Shown here piece after piece: positions 40,072 to 49,094 of a DNA stretch of 64,000 nt. The translations under genes and the position numbers were made by a program. Source of the stretch: Morganella morganii (GTDB lineage Bacteria > Pseudomonadota > Gammaproteobacteria > Enterobacterales > Enterobacteriaceae); the NCBI RefSeq assembly GCF_019243775.1, contig NZ_CP069157.1, positions 3,607,418 to 3,671,417 on the forward strand. The letters are read 5' to 3'. The notes under the pieces are model-generated. The model was not told the origin of the DNA. It did not search any database and worked only from the letters and a program-made list of their open reading frames with translations. Every line of letters begins with the position of its first letter. Within the stretch, counting starts at the first letter, position 1.

Positions 40072-40140
40072 AGTTGGCTCGTTCCATTTATCAGTCAATA
40101 CATAAACACCCGCTGCCGTCATGCCCGCAGCGGAAACGAA

Positions 40141-40983
40141 TTATTCCGGTGTGATCCATTCAACCAGTGTATGCCCTGTACCTTCCGGTACCAGCACGTT
40201 ATGCAGCCACGGCAGCACAGATTTCATCTGCGATTCCAGCTTCCACGGCGGGTTAATCACAATCATGCCGGATGCGGTCATACCGCGCTGATCACTGTCA
40301 GGGCGCACCGCCAGCTCGATTTGCAGAATCTTGCGGATCCCGGTTGCCTGGAAATCTTTTACCATCCGTTTGATCTGCTGGCGCAGCACCACCGGATACC
40401 AGACCGCATAAGTCCCGGTCGCAAAACGGCGGTGACCTTCCTGAATCCCTTTCACCACGGCCTGATAATCACTTTTCAGTTCATACGGCGGGTCAATCAG
40501 CACAAATCCGCGCCGGGACAACGGCGGTAACTGTGATTTCAGCTGCTGATAACCATCTTCCCGCACCACACGGGCGCGGTTATCGCGGCTAAATTCATTG
40601 CGCAGCAGCGGGAAATCAGACGGATGCAGTTCGCTGATATTTAATTTGTCGTGATCACGCAGCAAATGTGCGGCGATCAGCGGCGAACCCGGATAAAAAC
40701 GCAGGTCACCACGCGGATTCAGTGCACTGACGGCTTCAAGATACGTTTTCAGTTCTTCCGGCACCGATTCCTGTGCCCAGATACGGGCGATCCCTTCCAG
40801 GTACTCCCCGGTACGCTCCGCATGCTCACCACTGAGCTGATAACGCCCGGCGCCGGCGTGCGTATCCAGATACAAAAAGGGTTTGTCTTTCTCTTTTAAT
40901 GATTCAATGATCAGACTCTGGACGGTGTGTTTTAACACATCCGCATGGTTGCCGGCGTGAAAGCTGTGGCGGTAACTAAGCAT
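40141..40983 (-). CDS. rlmJ: 23S rRNA (adenine2030-N6)-methyltransferase RlmJ
   Basis: RlmJ methylates A2030 of 23S rRNA. The 280-residue product, the E. coli length, starts MLSYRHSFHAGNHADVLKHT and has the amino-methyltransferase motif DPPYE in FVLIDPPYELKSD (about 162-174). In E. coli it is likewise upstream of gor. Confidence 0.96.
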   Translation of the reverse strand: MLSYRHSFHAGNHADVLKHTVQSLIIESLKEKDKPFLYLDTHAGAGRYQLSGEHAERTGEYLEGIARIWAQESVPEELKTYLEAVSALNPRGDLRFYPGSPLIAAHLLRDHDKLNISELHPSDFPLLRNEFSRDNRARVVREDGYQQLKSQLPPLSRRGFVLIDPPYELKSDYQAVVKGIQEGHRRFATGTYAVWYPVVLRQQIKRMVKDFQATGIRKILQIELAVRPDSDQRGMTASGMIVINPPWKLESQMKSVLPWLHNVLVPEGTGHTLVEWITPE

Positions 40984-41172
40984 ACAAGGGCCTCAGATGG
41001 TCGGGTGTGCACCACCCGGAACAAGAATATCAGTACAGATTGAAGTGCTCAGTATAACCTGATTTCGGCAGGAAAGAACCAATGCCCTTTCCTCATCTGT
41101 GCGGCGTGATAATGAACCATTGTCATTATTGATAGTCATAAAATGACGACTAGTATAAATAACGAGGTAAAC

Positions 41173-41562
41173 ATGACACGTTTTACAACTGCTGCACTGG
41201 CTCTGGGTGCATTACTGGTAAGCACCTCCGCGCTGAGTGCGCAGAATGGCTGTGACATCAAAAAAAGCAAAATTCAGGAGCAGCTCAGCTACGCCAAAGC
41301 TCACGGCAATACTCACCGTGTGCAGGGGCTGGAGCGGGCTTTGCAGAATGTGAATACTTACTGCACACCAAACAGCCTGCGTGATGATGCCCGCGATGAA
41401 GTCAGTGACCGGACAAAAGAAGTGGCAGAGCGCAAAGCCGATTTACAGAAAGCCATCGATAAAGGCGATATCAGTAAGATTGCCAAACGCGAACGCAAAC
41501 TGGCCGAAGCCGAAGCGGAATTAAAAGAAGCACAGGCGGAACTGGATTCATTATTAAAGTAA
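41173..41562 (+). CDS. DUF1090 family periplasmic protein (YqjC-like)
   Basis: A 129-residue secreted protein with a signal peptide MTRFTTAALALGALLVSTSA (cleavage near LSA-QNG), two cysteines (NGCDI and NTYCTP) and a long charged coiled coil from about 75 to the end rich in Lys, Glu and Ala. This matches the DUF1090 family, of which E. coli YqjC is a member; function unknown. The ATG at 41173 follows GAGGTAAAC; a start ten codons earlier is less likely. Confidence 0.88.
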   Translation: MTRFTTAALALGALLVSTSALSAQNGCDIKKSKIQEQLSYAKAHGNTHRVQGLERALQNVNTYCTPNSLRDDARDEVSDRTKEVAERKADLQKAIDKGDISKIAKRERKLAEAEAELKEAQAELDSLLK

Positions 41563-41607
41563 TCATACCGCTGCCGGTTTTCTGACAACAGAAACCGGCA
41601 AACAGTA

Positions 41608-41781
41608 TTAAAACGCTGTTGCTCTTACCTGCCCGAAATAATTAGTCAGCTGAAAGCGGACTTCAAAATAAGGCCCTTCCGGTTTATAAACACACCCGGT
41701 AATAAGCAGCAGAATAACCGGTATCAGCAAACAACGGTAAATTCCCCGGTTATTTCCGGGAAAGACACATTTATTATTCAT
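41608..41781 (-). CDS. Small predicted lipoprotein (57 residues)
   Basis: The product starts MNNKCVFPGNNRGIYRCLLI, followed by a hydrophobic stretch PVILLLITGC whose end LITGC is a lipobox; the mature peptide (CVYKPEGPYFEVRFQLTNYF and on) is short. This predicts a small membrane-anchored lipoprotein. The ribosome binding site is weak (AAGA 14 bases upstream). I do not recognise it. It stands alone between the DUF1090 gene and yihY. Confidence 0.55.
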   Translation of the reverse strand: MNNKCVFPGNNRGIYRCLLIPVILLLITGCVYKPEGPYFEVRFQLTNYFGQVRATAF

Positions 41782-41973
41782 ATTGTGAACATCTTATAAA
41801 TTGGTATTTATTTTAATTATTCTGAGAAGAAATAAGCGCGGCTAATTACATATTATTATCCCGGTTAATCAATCGGGAAATTCTGAAGCCCGTTATACCG
41901 GAACCTGAATTGTTCATCCGGTGAGTCCTGTAGTAAACTTAAACGGAATCAATTTCCGAATAAGCGAGGATAC

Positions 41974-42966
41974 ATGACCCGGGAAAACGACACACCGGAA
42001 GATGACAACAGCACATCATCATTAAAACCCCTGCGGAAGAATTTTGATGAAGGGTTAAAACAGGGAAAAAAAGCCCTGAAATGGAGCGTGAAAGCCGGAA
42101 ATTATATCCGCAATATTCCGTTTATTGCCCATCTGATCCGCACCGCCACCCGCTTTAATGACAGAATGGGCAGCCCGTTCGGTGCAGCGATTACCTATTT
42201 CTCGTTTTTATCCATGATCCCGATTCTGATGGTCTCTTTTGCCGCCGCCGGTTATGTGCTGGCCTTTAATCCGGAACTGCTGACTAAACTTATCCGTGGT
42301 GTCGCCAACAGTATCAGCGACCCGACACTCGCCGCCACTATTGAGCGCAGTATTGATACCGCAATCCGCCAGCGTGCAACCGTCGGGTTAACCGGTCTGG
42401 CACTGGCACTCTATTCCGGGGTGAACTGGGTGGGCAATCTGCGGATGGCTATCCGGGCACAGTACCACGACCAGTGGGAGCCGGATATTGAAGTGAAAGA
42501 GAATATGTTCCTGCGCTATCTGCGGGATTTCCTGGCGCTGATCGGTCTGCTGGTGGCGCTGGTGGTTACTCTCTCGCTGACCTCAATTGCCGGTGCCGCG
42601 CAAGCCCGGATTGTCGCGTTTCTCGGCCTGGATGCTGTCGAATGGCTGCGTCCCGCCTGGACAACTATCGGCCTGACCATCTCCATCCTTGCCAACTATC
42701 TGCTGTTTACCTGGATTCTCTGGATCCTGCCGCGCATGAAGCTGAGCCGCCGCTCCCTGCTGAAAGGCACACTGCTGGCCGCAATAGGCTTTGAGATCCT
42801 GAAAACCATTATGACCTGGCTGCTGCCGAATATGGCGGCCTCCCCGTCCGGTGCTGCGTTTGGTTCCGTTATCGGCCTGATGGCCTTTTTCTATTTCTTC
42901 GCGCGCCTGATCCTCTTTTCTGCCGCCTGGATTGCGACTGATATCCAAAAAAACAAAACCGCCTGA
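41974..42966 (+). CDS. yihY: YihY family inner-membrane protein
   Basis: A 330-residue membrane protein with a hydrophilic N-terminal 60 residues and about six transmembrane segments after, with the family pattern GAAITYFSFLSMIPILMV and SGVNWVGNLRMAIRAQY. It belongs to the YihY/BrkB (formerly RNase BN) family; the RNase claim was later withdrawn and the real function is unknown. E. coli YihY is 290 residues, so the N-terminal extension is longer here. The ATG follows GCGAGGATAC. Confidence 0.92.
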   Translation: MTRENDTPEDDNSTSSLKPLRKNFDEGLKQGKKALKWSVKAGNYIRNIPFIAHLIRTATRFNDRMGSPFGAAITYFSFLSMIPILMVSFAAAGYVLAFNPELLTKLIRGVANSISDPTLAATIERSIDTAIRQRATVGLTGLALALYSGVNWVGNLRMAIRAQYHDQWEPDIEVKENMFLRYLRDFLALIGLLVALVVTLSLTSIAGAAQARIVAFLGLDAVEWLRPAWTTIGLTISILANYLLFTWILWILPRMKLSRRSLLKGTLLAAIGFEILKTIMTWLLPNMAASPSGAAFGSVIGLMAFFYFFARLILFSAAWIATDIQKNKTA

Positions 42967-43073
42967 GATTTTGGCTGCAATATGGTATGAATATCAGTCA
43001 GTGTAACGGATACTGAACCGTTACCGGCTGATATTCAGACAGTTGCAGACAACCACATCTATCAGGAGCCTCT

Positions 43074-43280
43074 ATGCCATTCATCAATATCCGCATCACC
43101 AAAGAAGGTGCGACCGCAGAACAAAAGCAAAAACTGATTGAAGGTGCCACACAATTACTTGTTGATGTACTGGGAAAAAACCCGGCTTCAACCTTTGTGA
43201 TTATTGATGAGGTGGAAACAGACAACTGGGGTGTCGGCGGACAGAGTGTGACGAAACTGCGCGCTGACGCGAAGAAATAA
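43074..43280 (+). CDS. 4-oxalocrotonate tautomerase-family protein
   Basis: A 68-residue protein starting MPFINIRITKEGATAEQKQK. After removal of Met the N-terminal Pro is the catalytic base of this superfamily. It also keeps VIIDEVETDNWGVGG, as in small 4-OT tautomerases. The substrate is unknown. The ATG follows AGGAGCCTCT. The next gene starts two bases after its stop, so the two are cotranscribed. Confidence 0.88.
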   Translation: MPFINIRITKEGATAEQKQKLIEGATQLLVDVLGKNPASTFVIIDEVETDNWGVGGQSVTKLRADAKK

Positions 43281-43282
43281 TC

Positions 43283-44311
43283 ATGCCGGCGCGGAATTTA
43301 TCAGCCCTGCTGCAGGATGTTCAGCCGGACGGTTTTGCCACGGCATTCTGTTTCACCGGCGAAGGGTGTGAATTGCCGGACGGTGCGGCACACGGCGGAC
43401 TGAGCAAAAACGACAGCACGCCGGTCACCCCGGATACCCCGGTGCGGATCGCCAGTAATACCAAAACGTTTACCGCGGCGGCAGTGCTGCGCCTGTATGA
43501 ACAGCAGAAGCTCAGTCTCAGTTCACCGGTCGCGCCGCTGCTCTCCCCGCAGTATGTCCGCTGGCTGACAGAGGCGGGTTATGATCTGAATACCATCACG
43601 GTGCAGCATCTGCTCAGTCACAGCAGCGGGCTGTATGATCATGCCGATGAGAAGTATATCCGTGATGTGCTCGCCGACCCCGGCCATCTCTGGACACGGG
43701 ATGAGCAGATCCGCCTGTATGTCAGCCGGGGCTATCCGCTGATGAAACCGGGCCTCTGTTTCCTCTATTCCGATACCGGGTATCTGCTGCTGGGCGATAT
43801 TATTGAGCGGATCACACAACTGCCGCTGGCACAAGCGGTCCGGCAGTTGCTGCGCTTTGATGCACCGGGCATGGAATCCGCTTACTGGGAACTGGAAGAA
43901 CCGGCGCCGGCGGGTCTTCCGCCACGGGCGCATCAGTATCTCGGTAATATTGACGGGGAGACCATCAGTCCGACCATGGATCTGTGGGGCGGCGGCGGGT
44001 TGATTATGTCGGTAAACGCCCTGGCGGTGTTTATGGCAAATCTGTTTGAGGGCCGTATTTTTGACAAGCCGGACACCCTTGAAACCATGCTGAAACCGGG
44101 CAGCCATGACGGTGCGGAAGATTACCGCTGCGGGGTGATGGTGACAGAGCGGGACGGCCAGACACTCTGGTATCATTTGGGATTCTGGGGAACCGCAGCT
44201 TACTATCACCCGCAGAAAAAAATCGCGGCGGCGGGCTTTGTGAATAACAGGGACACCCGGCCGTGGCTGATGAATCTGCTGGAAAGCAGCTTGTGTCAGG
44301 ACGATGAATAG
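43283..44311 (+). CDS. Serine hydrolase, class C beta-lactamase-like fold
   Basis: A 342-residue member of the beta-lactamase/transpeptidase-like serine hydrolases (PF00144 type). The three motifs are seen: SNTK (Ser nucleophile and Lys in RIASNTKTFTAAAV, about 54-57), YSD in FLYSDTGYLLLG (about 155-157) and HLG in WYHLGFWG (near 300). There is no signal peptide, so it is probably a cytosolic esterase or peptidase rather than a beta-lactamase. It is coupled to the tautomerase gene upstream. Substrate unknown. Confidence 0.88.
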   Translation: MPARNLSALLQDVQPDGFATAFCFTGEGCELPDGAAHGGLSKNDSTPVTPDTPVRIASNTKTFTAAAVLRLYEQQKLSLSSPVAPLLSPQYVRWLTEAGYDLNTITVQHLLSHSSGLYDHADEKYIRDVLADPGHLWTRDEQIRLYVSRGYPLMKPGLCFLYSDTGYLLLGDIIERITQLPLAQAVRQLLRFDAPGMESAYWELEEPAPAGLPPRAHQYLGNIDGETISPTMDLWGGGGLIMSVNALAVFMANLFEGRIFDKPDTLETMLKPGSHDGAEDYRCGVMVTERDGQTLWYHLGFWGTAAYYHPQKKIAAAGFVNNRDTRPWLMNLLESSLCQDDE

Positions 44312-44316
44312 CCATT

Positions 44317-44346
44317 AAAAAAGGGTATCTGAAAGATACCCTTTTT
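44317..44346. terminator. Bidirectional terminator between the serine hydrolase and yhjJ
   Basis: AAAAAAGGGTATC, loop TGAAA, GATACCCTTTTT between convergent genes. Confidence 0.92.
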
Positions 44347-44367
44347 ATTTCATACCATTACCCGAAA

Positions 44368-46047
44368 TCAGGCACTGACACCGTCGGTGTTGTTATCTGC
44401 CGCCGGTGGCTCGGCATTGCCGTTTTGCCCGCCTTTTTTAGCCGGAGCCGGTGCTTTTGGTTCTGCCGGTTTCGCTTCCTGTGACGGCGCTGCCGCTTCC
44501 GGGGTTACCGCCGGGGCTTTGGCCTGCTCTGCGGCGGCTTTTTCTGCCGCTGCTTTTTCGGCTGCCGCTTTCTCAGCGGATTCCGCATCCGCCGCAGCCT
44601 GTTTCTCTGCCGCAGCAACCGCTTTCTCCGGATGCATTATCTTATCGAACTGAGCACGCAGCTGATCCACATTCATTTCTGTCTCACCTTTCGGCTGAGT
44701 AAAGAAGAATGCGGTATCCTGTTCTAAAATCGCATGAATTTCTGCGTTCAGCACATCCGGTGTCAGGTTATTCAGGAACGCCTGACGCAGACGCTGGTAC
44801 TGCTCCGGCGGAATATCAATGATATTACTCTGCTGGGACATCAGACGCTGGTTGATCAGGATATCCGTGGTGGTCCGGGCATAAATAGCAAACAACTGCT
44901 GAAGCTGAGCCTGTTTCATGGCAATCAGCGCATCAAAATTCTCAGCGGAAATCCCTTTTTCTTTCAGCACAGCCAGTTCACCGGCCAGTTCAGAGACAAT
45001 CACCGGCATTTTTTCATTCGGCGCACGCAGGCTGAGCATACAGCTGGCACGCTGATACTGCATCCGGCAATCCATATTCATGGCCATGAATTTTTCATTT
45101 TTCTTGCCGATGCCCTGCTGTAATACACCAAAAAGTGCCTCACGGGCGAGGTCATTTAACCAGTAGCGGTTCAGTGCATCTGAATCTTTGACGGAAGACC
45201 AGTTCAGATCCCAGACCAGCGCCAGCATATCGTCTTTCTGATTTTCATTCACGGCATGGACTGAGCGTGGTTTCATCGGCGGTAGTGTGGCGACACTGAC
45301 CGGTGTCTGACGCTTACCTTCCAGAGAGCCGAATGCTTTGCTGATGCCGTCTTCCAGCGCGCGTTTATCAACCGGCCCGGCAACATACAGTGTCGCCATA
45401 TCCGGTGTGTACCAGCGCTGATAGAAACTGTTCAGTGCCTCAACATCAATTTTGCCCGCAGGCGGCGACACCGGGTCAAACCCCTGGAGGGTGGTGCCTT
45501 TTAACCGGGCACGCCAGATAGGATCATTGATATTCGGCGGATAAGTGGCGACCGGAGAATCCGGCGCGGCCAGAGCGGCAGTAACAGTTTCCTGATTAAA
45601 AATTCCATGACCTGAGACATCCGCCATCCAGCTCAGTGCCGCTTTCAGCACTTCAGGATTATTATTCGGCAGGCTCAGGTTATAGAGTGTGAAATCATAG
45701 GAAACAATCGCCGGCGGCAGCGGCATATCCGGGCTTATACCATTACGCAGCAGGTTCGATAACTGCTGTGTGTTCAGGCTCTGGCTGTTAAACATCACCA
45801 CTTTCGGGATGAGGTAAGCGAACCCTTTTTCAGCCGGTTTTTCCATCATGGAGCCGGTCTGAACAGAAAGGCGCATCTGTATGCGGTCATTCGGGCGCTG
45901 CGGCGTCTGAAGCAGCTGCCAGCTGAATCCGTTTGCCAGTTTACCCTGCTGCCATGCCGGGTCCGGCTGTAATGCTTCTGCGTGTAACTGAGATGTGACG
46001 GCAATCAGGACGCCACCGAGTAAAACACGTAAATAAGAGCGTTGCAT
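44368..46047 (-). CDS. yhjJ: YhjJ, M16-family peptidase-like periplasmic protein without zinc motif
   Basis: A 559-residue secreted protein with a signal peptide MQRSYLRVLLGGVLIAVTSQ (cleavage near LHA-EAL) and two M16B-like domains (about 30-240 and 240-460), beginning QPDPAWQQGKLANGFSWQLL. The zinc site HxxEH is missing (the aligned place reads GFAYLIPKVV), as in E. coli YhjJ, so it should not be a protease. The last 90 or so residues form an Ala/Glu/Lys/Pro-rich tail with repeats EKAAAEKAAAEKAAAE. Function unknown. Confidence 0.92.
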   Translation of the reverse strand: MQRSYLRVLLGGVLIAVTSQLHAEALQPDPAWQQGKLANGFSWQLLQTPQRPNDRIQMRLSVQTGSMMEKPAEKGFAYLIPKVVMFNSQSLNTQQLSNLLRNGISPDMPLPPAIVSYDFTLYNLSLPNNNPEVLKAALSWMADVSGHGIFNQETVTAALAAPDSPVATYPPNINDPIWRARLKGTTLQGFDPVSPPAGKIDVEALNSFYQRWYTPDMATLYVAGPVDKRALEDGISKAFGSLEGKRQTPVSVATLPPMKPRSVHAVNENQKDDMLALVWDLNWSSVKDSDALNRYWLNDLAREALFGVLQQGIGKKNEKFMAMNMDCRMQYQRASCMLSLRAPNEKMPVIVSELAGELAVLKEKGISAENFDALIAMKQAQLQQLFAIYARTTTDILINQRLMSQQSNIIDIPPEQYQRLRQAFLNNLTPDVLNAEIHAILEQDTAFFFTQPKGETEMNVDQLRAQFDKIMHPEKAVAAAEKQAAADAESAEKAAAEKAAAEKAAAEQAKAPAVTPEAAAPSQEAKPAEPKAPAPAKKGGQNGNAEPPAADNNTDGVSA

Positions 46048-46211
46048 GCTAACCTCTTTTAATATGAATCCCTGGTATGCCTTCTTCTGAGGTTTACCAC
46101 TGATGCCGGAAATACTGTTATGTCAGACGATACGTACAGGCAAAAACTGACCGGCTTCCGGGACGCCCTTTTGATTCGTCTGGGTTTAGACAGCAAACCG
46201 TCCGGGAAGTT

Positions 46212-46919
46212 TTATGATGACTCCGTTTTATGTTTGTTCAGCTGGTTCCGGTACCCCTTCGCCAGCAAACCAAGTTCATCATCCTCATGATATGCTGAAC
46301 AACTGAGCTGCTCTGCAGGCTCATCACTGTTCAGCTCACGGGCCATATTACGCAGCGGCCGCACGATCAGGCGGTTAATACACCAGCTTATCGCGATCAC
46401 CAGCACCAGCGCCAGTAACAGATAACTGGTCACCATCAGTGCCACGACATTCATCGCGAAGCGGTATATGCGGTTATCATCCACCTGAAGAATAAGATAA
46501 CCCTGCGGGGGTTTGCCGGTATGTGCCACGCCGTAGGCGTAAAGCGGAACCTTAATCTCAACCGGGATCCCGAAAATCATTTTTGCTGTGCCGGGAATAG
46601 GACGGTGTGTGGCAAAATCCAGGCTTATCACCTGAACATTTTCCGGCGTCATCACAATCGCGCGTCCTAAAATCCCGCTGGCCCGCAATGTTATCAGCGT
46701 CGATTTTATTGCGTTTAAGTCCGACCCTAACAAGGCATCTGCCAGCGGTTTCCTGACCTGTACTGACGAATTATAAAGCTGATTGATGTAATCATCTTTC
46801 CGCTGTTGTATCAGATGTGATAACAGAAGCGTCATAAAAAGTGCGATCGTCACCAAAGTCACCGCAGCGACAACTGACATCTGTTTGATAGTCAGTGACT
46901 TTCTGACTTTTACACGCAT
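46212..46919 (-). CDS. PdeK/HmsP-type sensor protein lacking GGDEF and EAL domains
   Basis: A 235-residue inner-membrane protein: membrane helix (about 12-35, SVVAAVTLVTIALFMTLLL), a periplasmic sensor loop (about 40-150), a second helix (about 155-180) and a HAMP-like stretch ending NRLIVRPLRNMARELN. It matches the N-terminus of E. coli PdeK (YhjK, about 650 residues) closely (SLTIKQM at the start), but the frame ends at HKTESS where GGDEF and EAL domains would start. No trace of them is seen in the 164 bases that follow. It sits beside yhjJ, as pdeK does in E. coli. Truncated homologue, possibly still expressed. Confidence 0.8.
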   Translation of the reverse strand: MRVKVRKSLTIKQMSVVAAVTLVTIALFMTLLLSHLIQQRKDDYINQLYNSSVQVRKPLADALLGSDLNAIKSTLITLRASGILGRAIVMTPENVQVISLDFATHRPIPGTAKMIFGIPVEIKVPLYAYGVAHTGKPPQGYLILQVDDNRIYRFAMNVVALMVTSYLLLALVLVIAISWCINRLIVRPLRNMARELNSDEPAEQLSCSAYHEDDELGLLAKGYRNQLNKHKTESS

Positions 46920-47025
46920 ATTCCACGCCTTTCGTTACAATTCAGTTATCACATCTTTCGCCATACGCAGTGATTATACGTCATCATTGTGCTTTGTGCT
47001 GATCTAATCTCACCCGCCAGACAGC

Positions 47026-47060
47026 AAAAAGCGATAACGGAGCCCTCCATTATCGCTGTT
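47026..47060 (-). terminator. Terminator after dppF
   Basis: On the minus strand AGCGATAATGG and CCGTTATCGCT form a stem around a short GC-rich loop, followed by TTTTTG, 50 bases past dppF. Confidence 0.82.
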
Positions 47061-47109
47061 TGTCTTCAGTTAAAACATGTTTTTCTGTAATTTACTGTAA
47101 AACAGAATG

Positions 47110-48108
47110 TTATGCGGAAATTTTTGCCTCTTCTTCCCTGTCCACCGCGAAACAGGCAATCAGCTGTCCGCCGTAGGATTTAAGCTCCGGACGGAACTGA
47201 GTACAGGTGCCAAATGCATGACGGCAGCGGGCGGCAAAGGCGCATCCCGGCGGCGGATTCAGCGGGCTCGGCAGCTCGCCGGTCAGTTTTATCCGCTCGC
47301 GGCGCTGTGCCGGATTCAGCCTCGGTGTCGCGGAGAGCAGAGCCTGTGTGTAAGGATGGCGCGGATTCTCAAAAATCTGCGCTTTGGTACCTTTTTCCAC
47401 ACAACGTCCCAGATACATCACCATCACATCATCCGCGATATGTTCCACCACAGATAAGTCATGAGAAATAAACACATACGACAGACCCAGCTCATCCTGA
47501 AGATCCATCATCAGGTTCAGCACCTGAGCGCGGACGGATACATCCAGCGCGGATACCGGTTCATCGGCAATCACCACATCCGGATCCAGCATCAGCCCCC
47601 GGGCAATGGCAATACGCTGGCGCTGACCGCCGGAAAACATATGCGGATAACGGCTGTAATGCTCAGTTTTCAGGCCGACTTTCGCCATCATCGCCAGCAC
47701 TTTCTCTTTGCGCTCTGCCGCGCTGAGAGAGGTATTGATAACCAGCGGCTCTTCCAGAATCTGCCCGACTTTTTTACGCGGATTAAGCGAGCCGTACGGG
47801 TTCTGGAACACAATCTGGATTTTCTGCCGCCGCAGTTTCTCCGCATGTTTATCTGCCACCAGCAGATCCTGCCCCTGGTAGAACAGCTCCCCGCCGGTCG
47901 GTTTTTCAATCATGGTCAGCAGACGGCCGAGTGTCGATTTCCCGCAGCCGGACTCCCCGACCACCGCCAGGGTTTTCCCGCGATTCAGATCAAACGATAC
48001 GCCGTCGAGGGCTTTCACCATCCGCTCCGGCGAGAAAAAGCCTTTCTTCACCGGATAATATTTTTTCAGATCACTGACATGTAACAGCGGCTGTGTGGTT
48101 TCACTCAT
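47110..48108 (-). CDS. dppF: Dipeptide ABC transporter ATPase DppF
   Basis: One of two ATPases that drive dipeptide import. The 332-residue product has Walker [10 protein letters not shown] (about 53-61), signature FSGGQRQRI, Walker [15 protein letters not shown] and the C-terminal oligopeptide-transporter region [11 protein letters not shown]. The ATG at 48108 ([11 protein letters not shown]) overlaps the dppD stop by eight bases and is preferred to a start seven codons upstream. Last gene of dppABCDF. Confidence 0.96.
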   Translation of the reverse strand: MSETTQPLLHVSDLKKYYPVKKGFFSPERMVKALDGVSFDLNRGKTLAVVGESGCGKSTLGRLLTMIEKPTGGELFYQGQDLLVADKHAEKLRRQKIQIVFQNPYGSLNPRKKVGQILEEPLVINTSLSAAERKEKVLAMMAKVGLKTEHYSRYPHMFSGGQRQRIAIARGLMLDPDVVIADEPVSALDVSVRAQVLNLMMDLQDELGLSYVFISHDLSVVEHIADDVMVMYLGRCVEKGTKAQIFENPRHPYTQALLSATPRLNPAQRRERIKLTGELPSPLNPPPGCAFAARCRHAFGTCTQFRPELKSYGGQLIACFAVDREEEAKISA

Positions 48109-49084
48109 GGCCCGGTCTCCCTTCATCATCCAGCGGGGTATGACATTTCACCTGACGCGCCCCGACAGTACGCAGTTCCGGTTCCGTGCTGCGGCATAAA
48201 TCCGTGGCATACGGGCAGCGCGGGTTCAGCAGACAACCTTGCGGCCGGTCATATTTACCGGGCACAACTCCCGGAAGTGATGCCAGACGGCTCTTGTTAC
48301 CGGCGAATTCCGGCAGCGCCCGTAATAGTGCCTGAGTATACGGATGACGCGGCGCGCGGAAGATATCCGACGCCTTGCCGGACTCCGCCACCTGCCCCGC
48401 ATACATCACAATAATGTGGTGAGCGGCTTCCGCCACCAGCGCGAGGTCATGGGTGATCAGCACCAGTGCCATGTTTTCCTGCTGTTGTAACTCGAGCAGC
48501 AGTTCAATGATCTGCGCCTGAATGGTCACATCCAGCGCCGTTGTCGGTTCATCGGCAATCAGCAGCTTAGGACGGCAGGCAATCGCCATCGCAATCATCA
48601 CCCGCTGGCTCATCCCGCCGGATAACTGATGCGGATAAACATCCAGCCGCGATTTCGGATCCGGGATACCGACCAGCGTCAGCAGGTCGATAGTCCGCTG
48701 TAACCGGGTTTTCCGGTTGCCGCCCTGGTGAACTTTCAGGGCTTCCATGATCTGATATCCCACGGTATAGCAGGGATTCAGGCTGGTCATCGGATCCTGG
48801 AAAATCATTGCCACATCCGCGCCCACCAGCTCGCGCCGCTCTTTTTCTGAGATGGTCAGCAGATGGCGGCCGTCAAACTCAAGGTTATCCGCCATCACCC
48901 GGCCCGGGAAATCAATCAGCCCCATAATCGCCAGTGAACTGACGGATTTACCGGAGCCGGATTCCCCGACAATCCCGAGCACTTCACCTTCCTCAACCTG
49001 ATAGCTGATCCGGTCAACGGCGCGGAATGGCATCTCTTTTTCACCGAAGTGAACAGATAATTTATCAACTGTTAATAACGCCAT
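48101..49084 (-). CDS. dppD: Dipeptide ABC transporter ATPase DppD
   Basis: The partner ATPase of DppF. The 327-residue product, the E. coli length, starts [17 protein letters not shown] and has Walker [10 protein letters not shown], signature [10 protein letters not shown], Walker [15 protein letters not shown], and the cysteine-rich C-terminal motif [15 protein letters not shown] thought to hold an iron-sulfur cluster in relatives. The ATG at 49084 is 10 bases before the dppC stop; an in-frame start 14 codons earlier lies inside dppC. Confidence 0.96.
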   Translation of the reverse strand: MALLTVDKLSVHFGEKEMPFRAVDRISYQVEEGEVLGIVGESGSGKSVSSLAIMGLIDFPGRVMADNLEFDGRHLLTISEKERRELVGADVAMIFQDPMTSLNPCYTVGYQIMEALKVHQGGNRKTRLQRTIDLLTLVGIPDPKSRLDVYPHQLSGGMSQRVMIAMAIACRPKLLIADEPTTALDVTIQAQIIELLLELQQQENMALVLITHDLALVAEAAHHIIVMYAGQVAESGKASDIFRAPRHPYTQALLRALPEFAGNKSRLASLPGVVPGKYDRPQGCLLNPRCPYATDLCRSTEPELRTVGARQVKCHTPLDDEGRPGHE

Positions 49085-49094
49085 GTCTGCACCT

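Noticed and set aside
43283-44311. Reading the serine hydrolase as a chromosomal AmpC beta-lactamase
   Set aside because: It lacks a signal peptide, the second motif is YSD rather than YxN, and no ampR is next to it.
46120-46290. A 56-codon plus-strand frame starting MSDDTYRQKLTGF
   Set aside because: It overlaps the end of the PdeK-like gene on the other strand, has no ribosome binding site and a Ser-rich end caused by that overlap.
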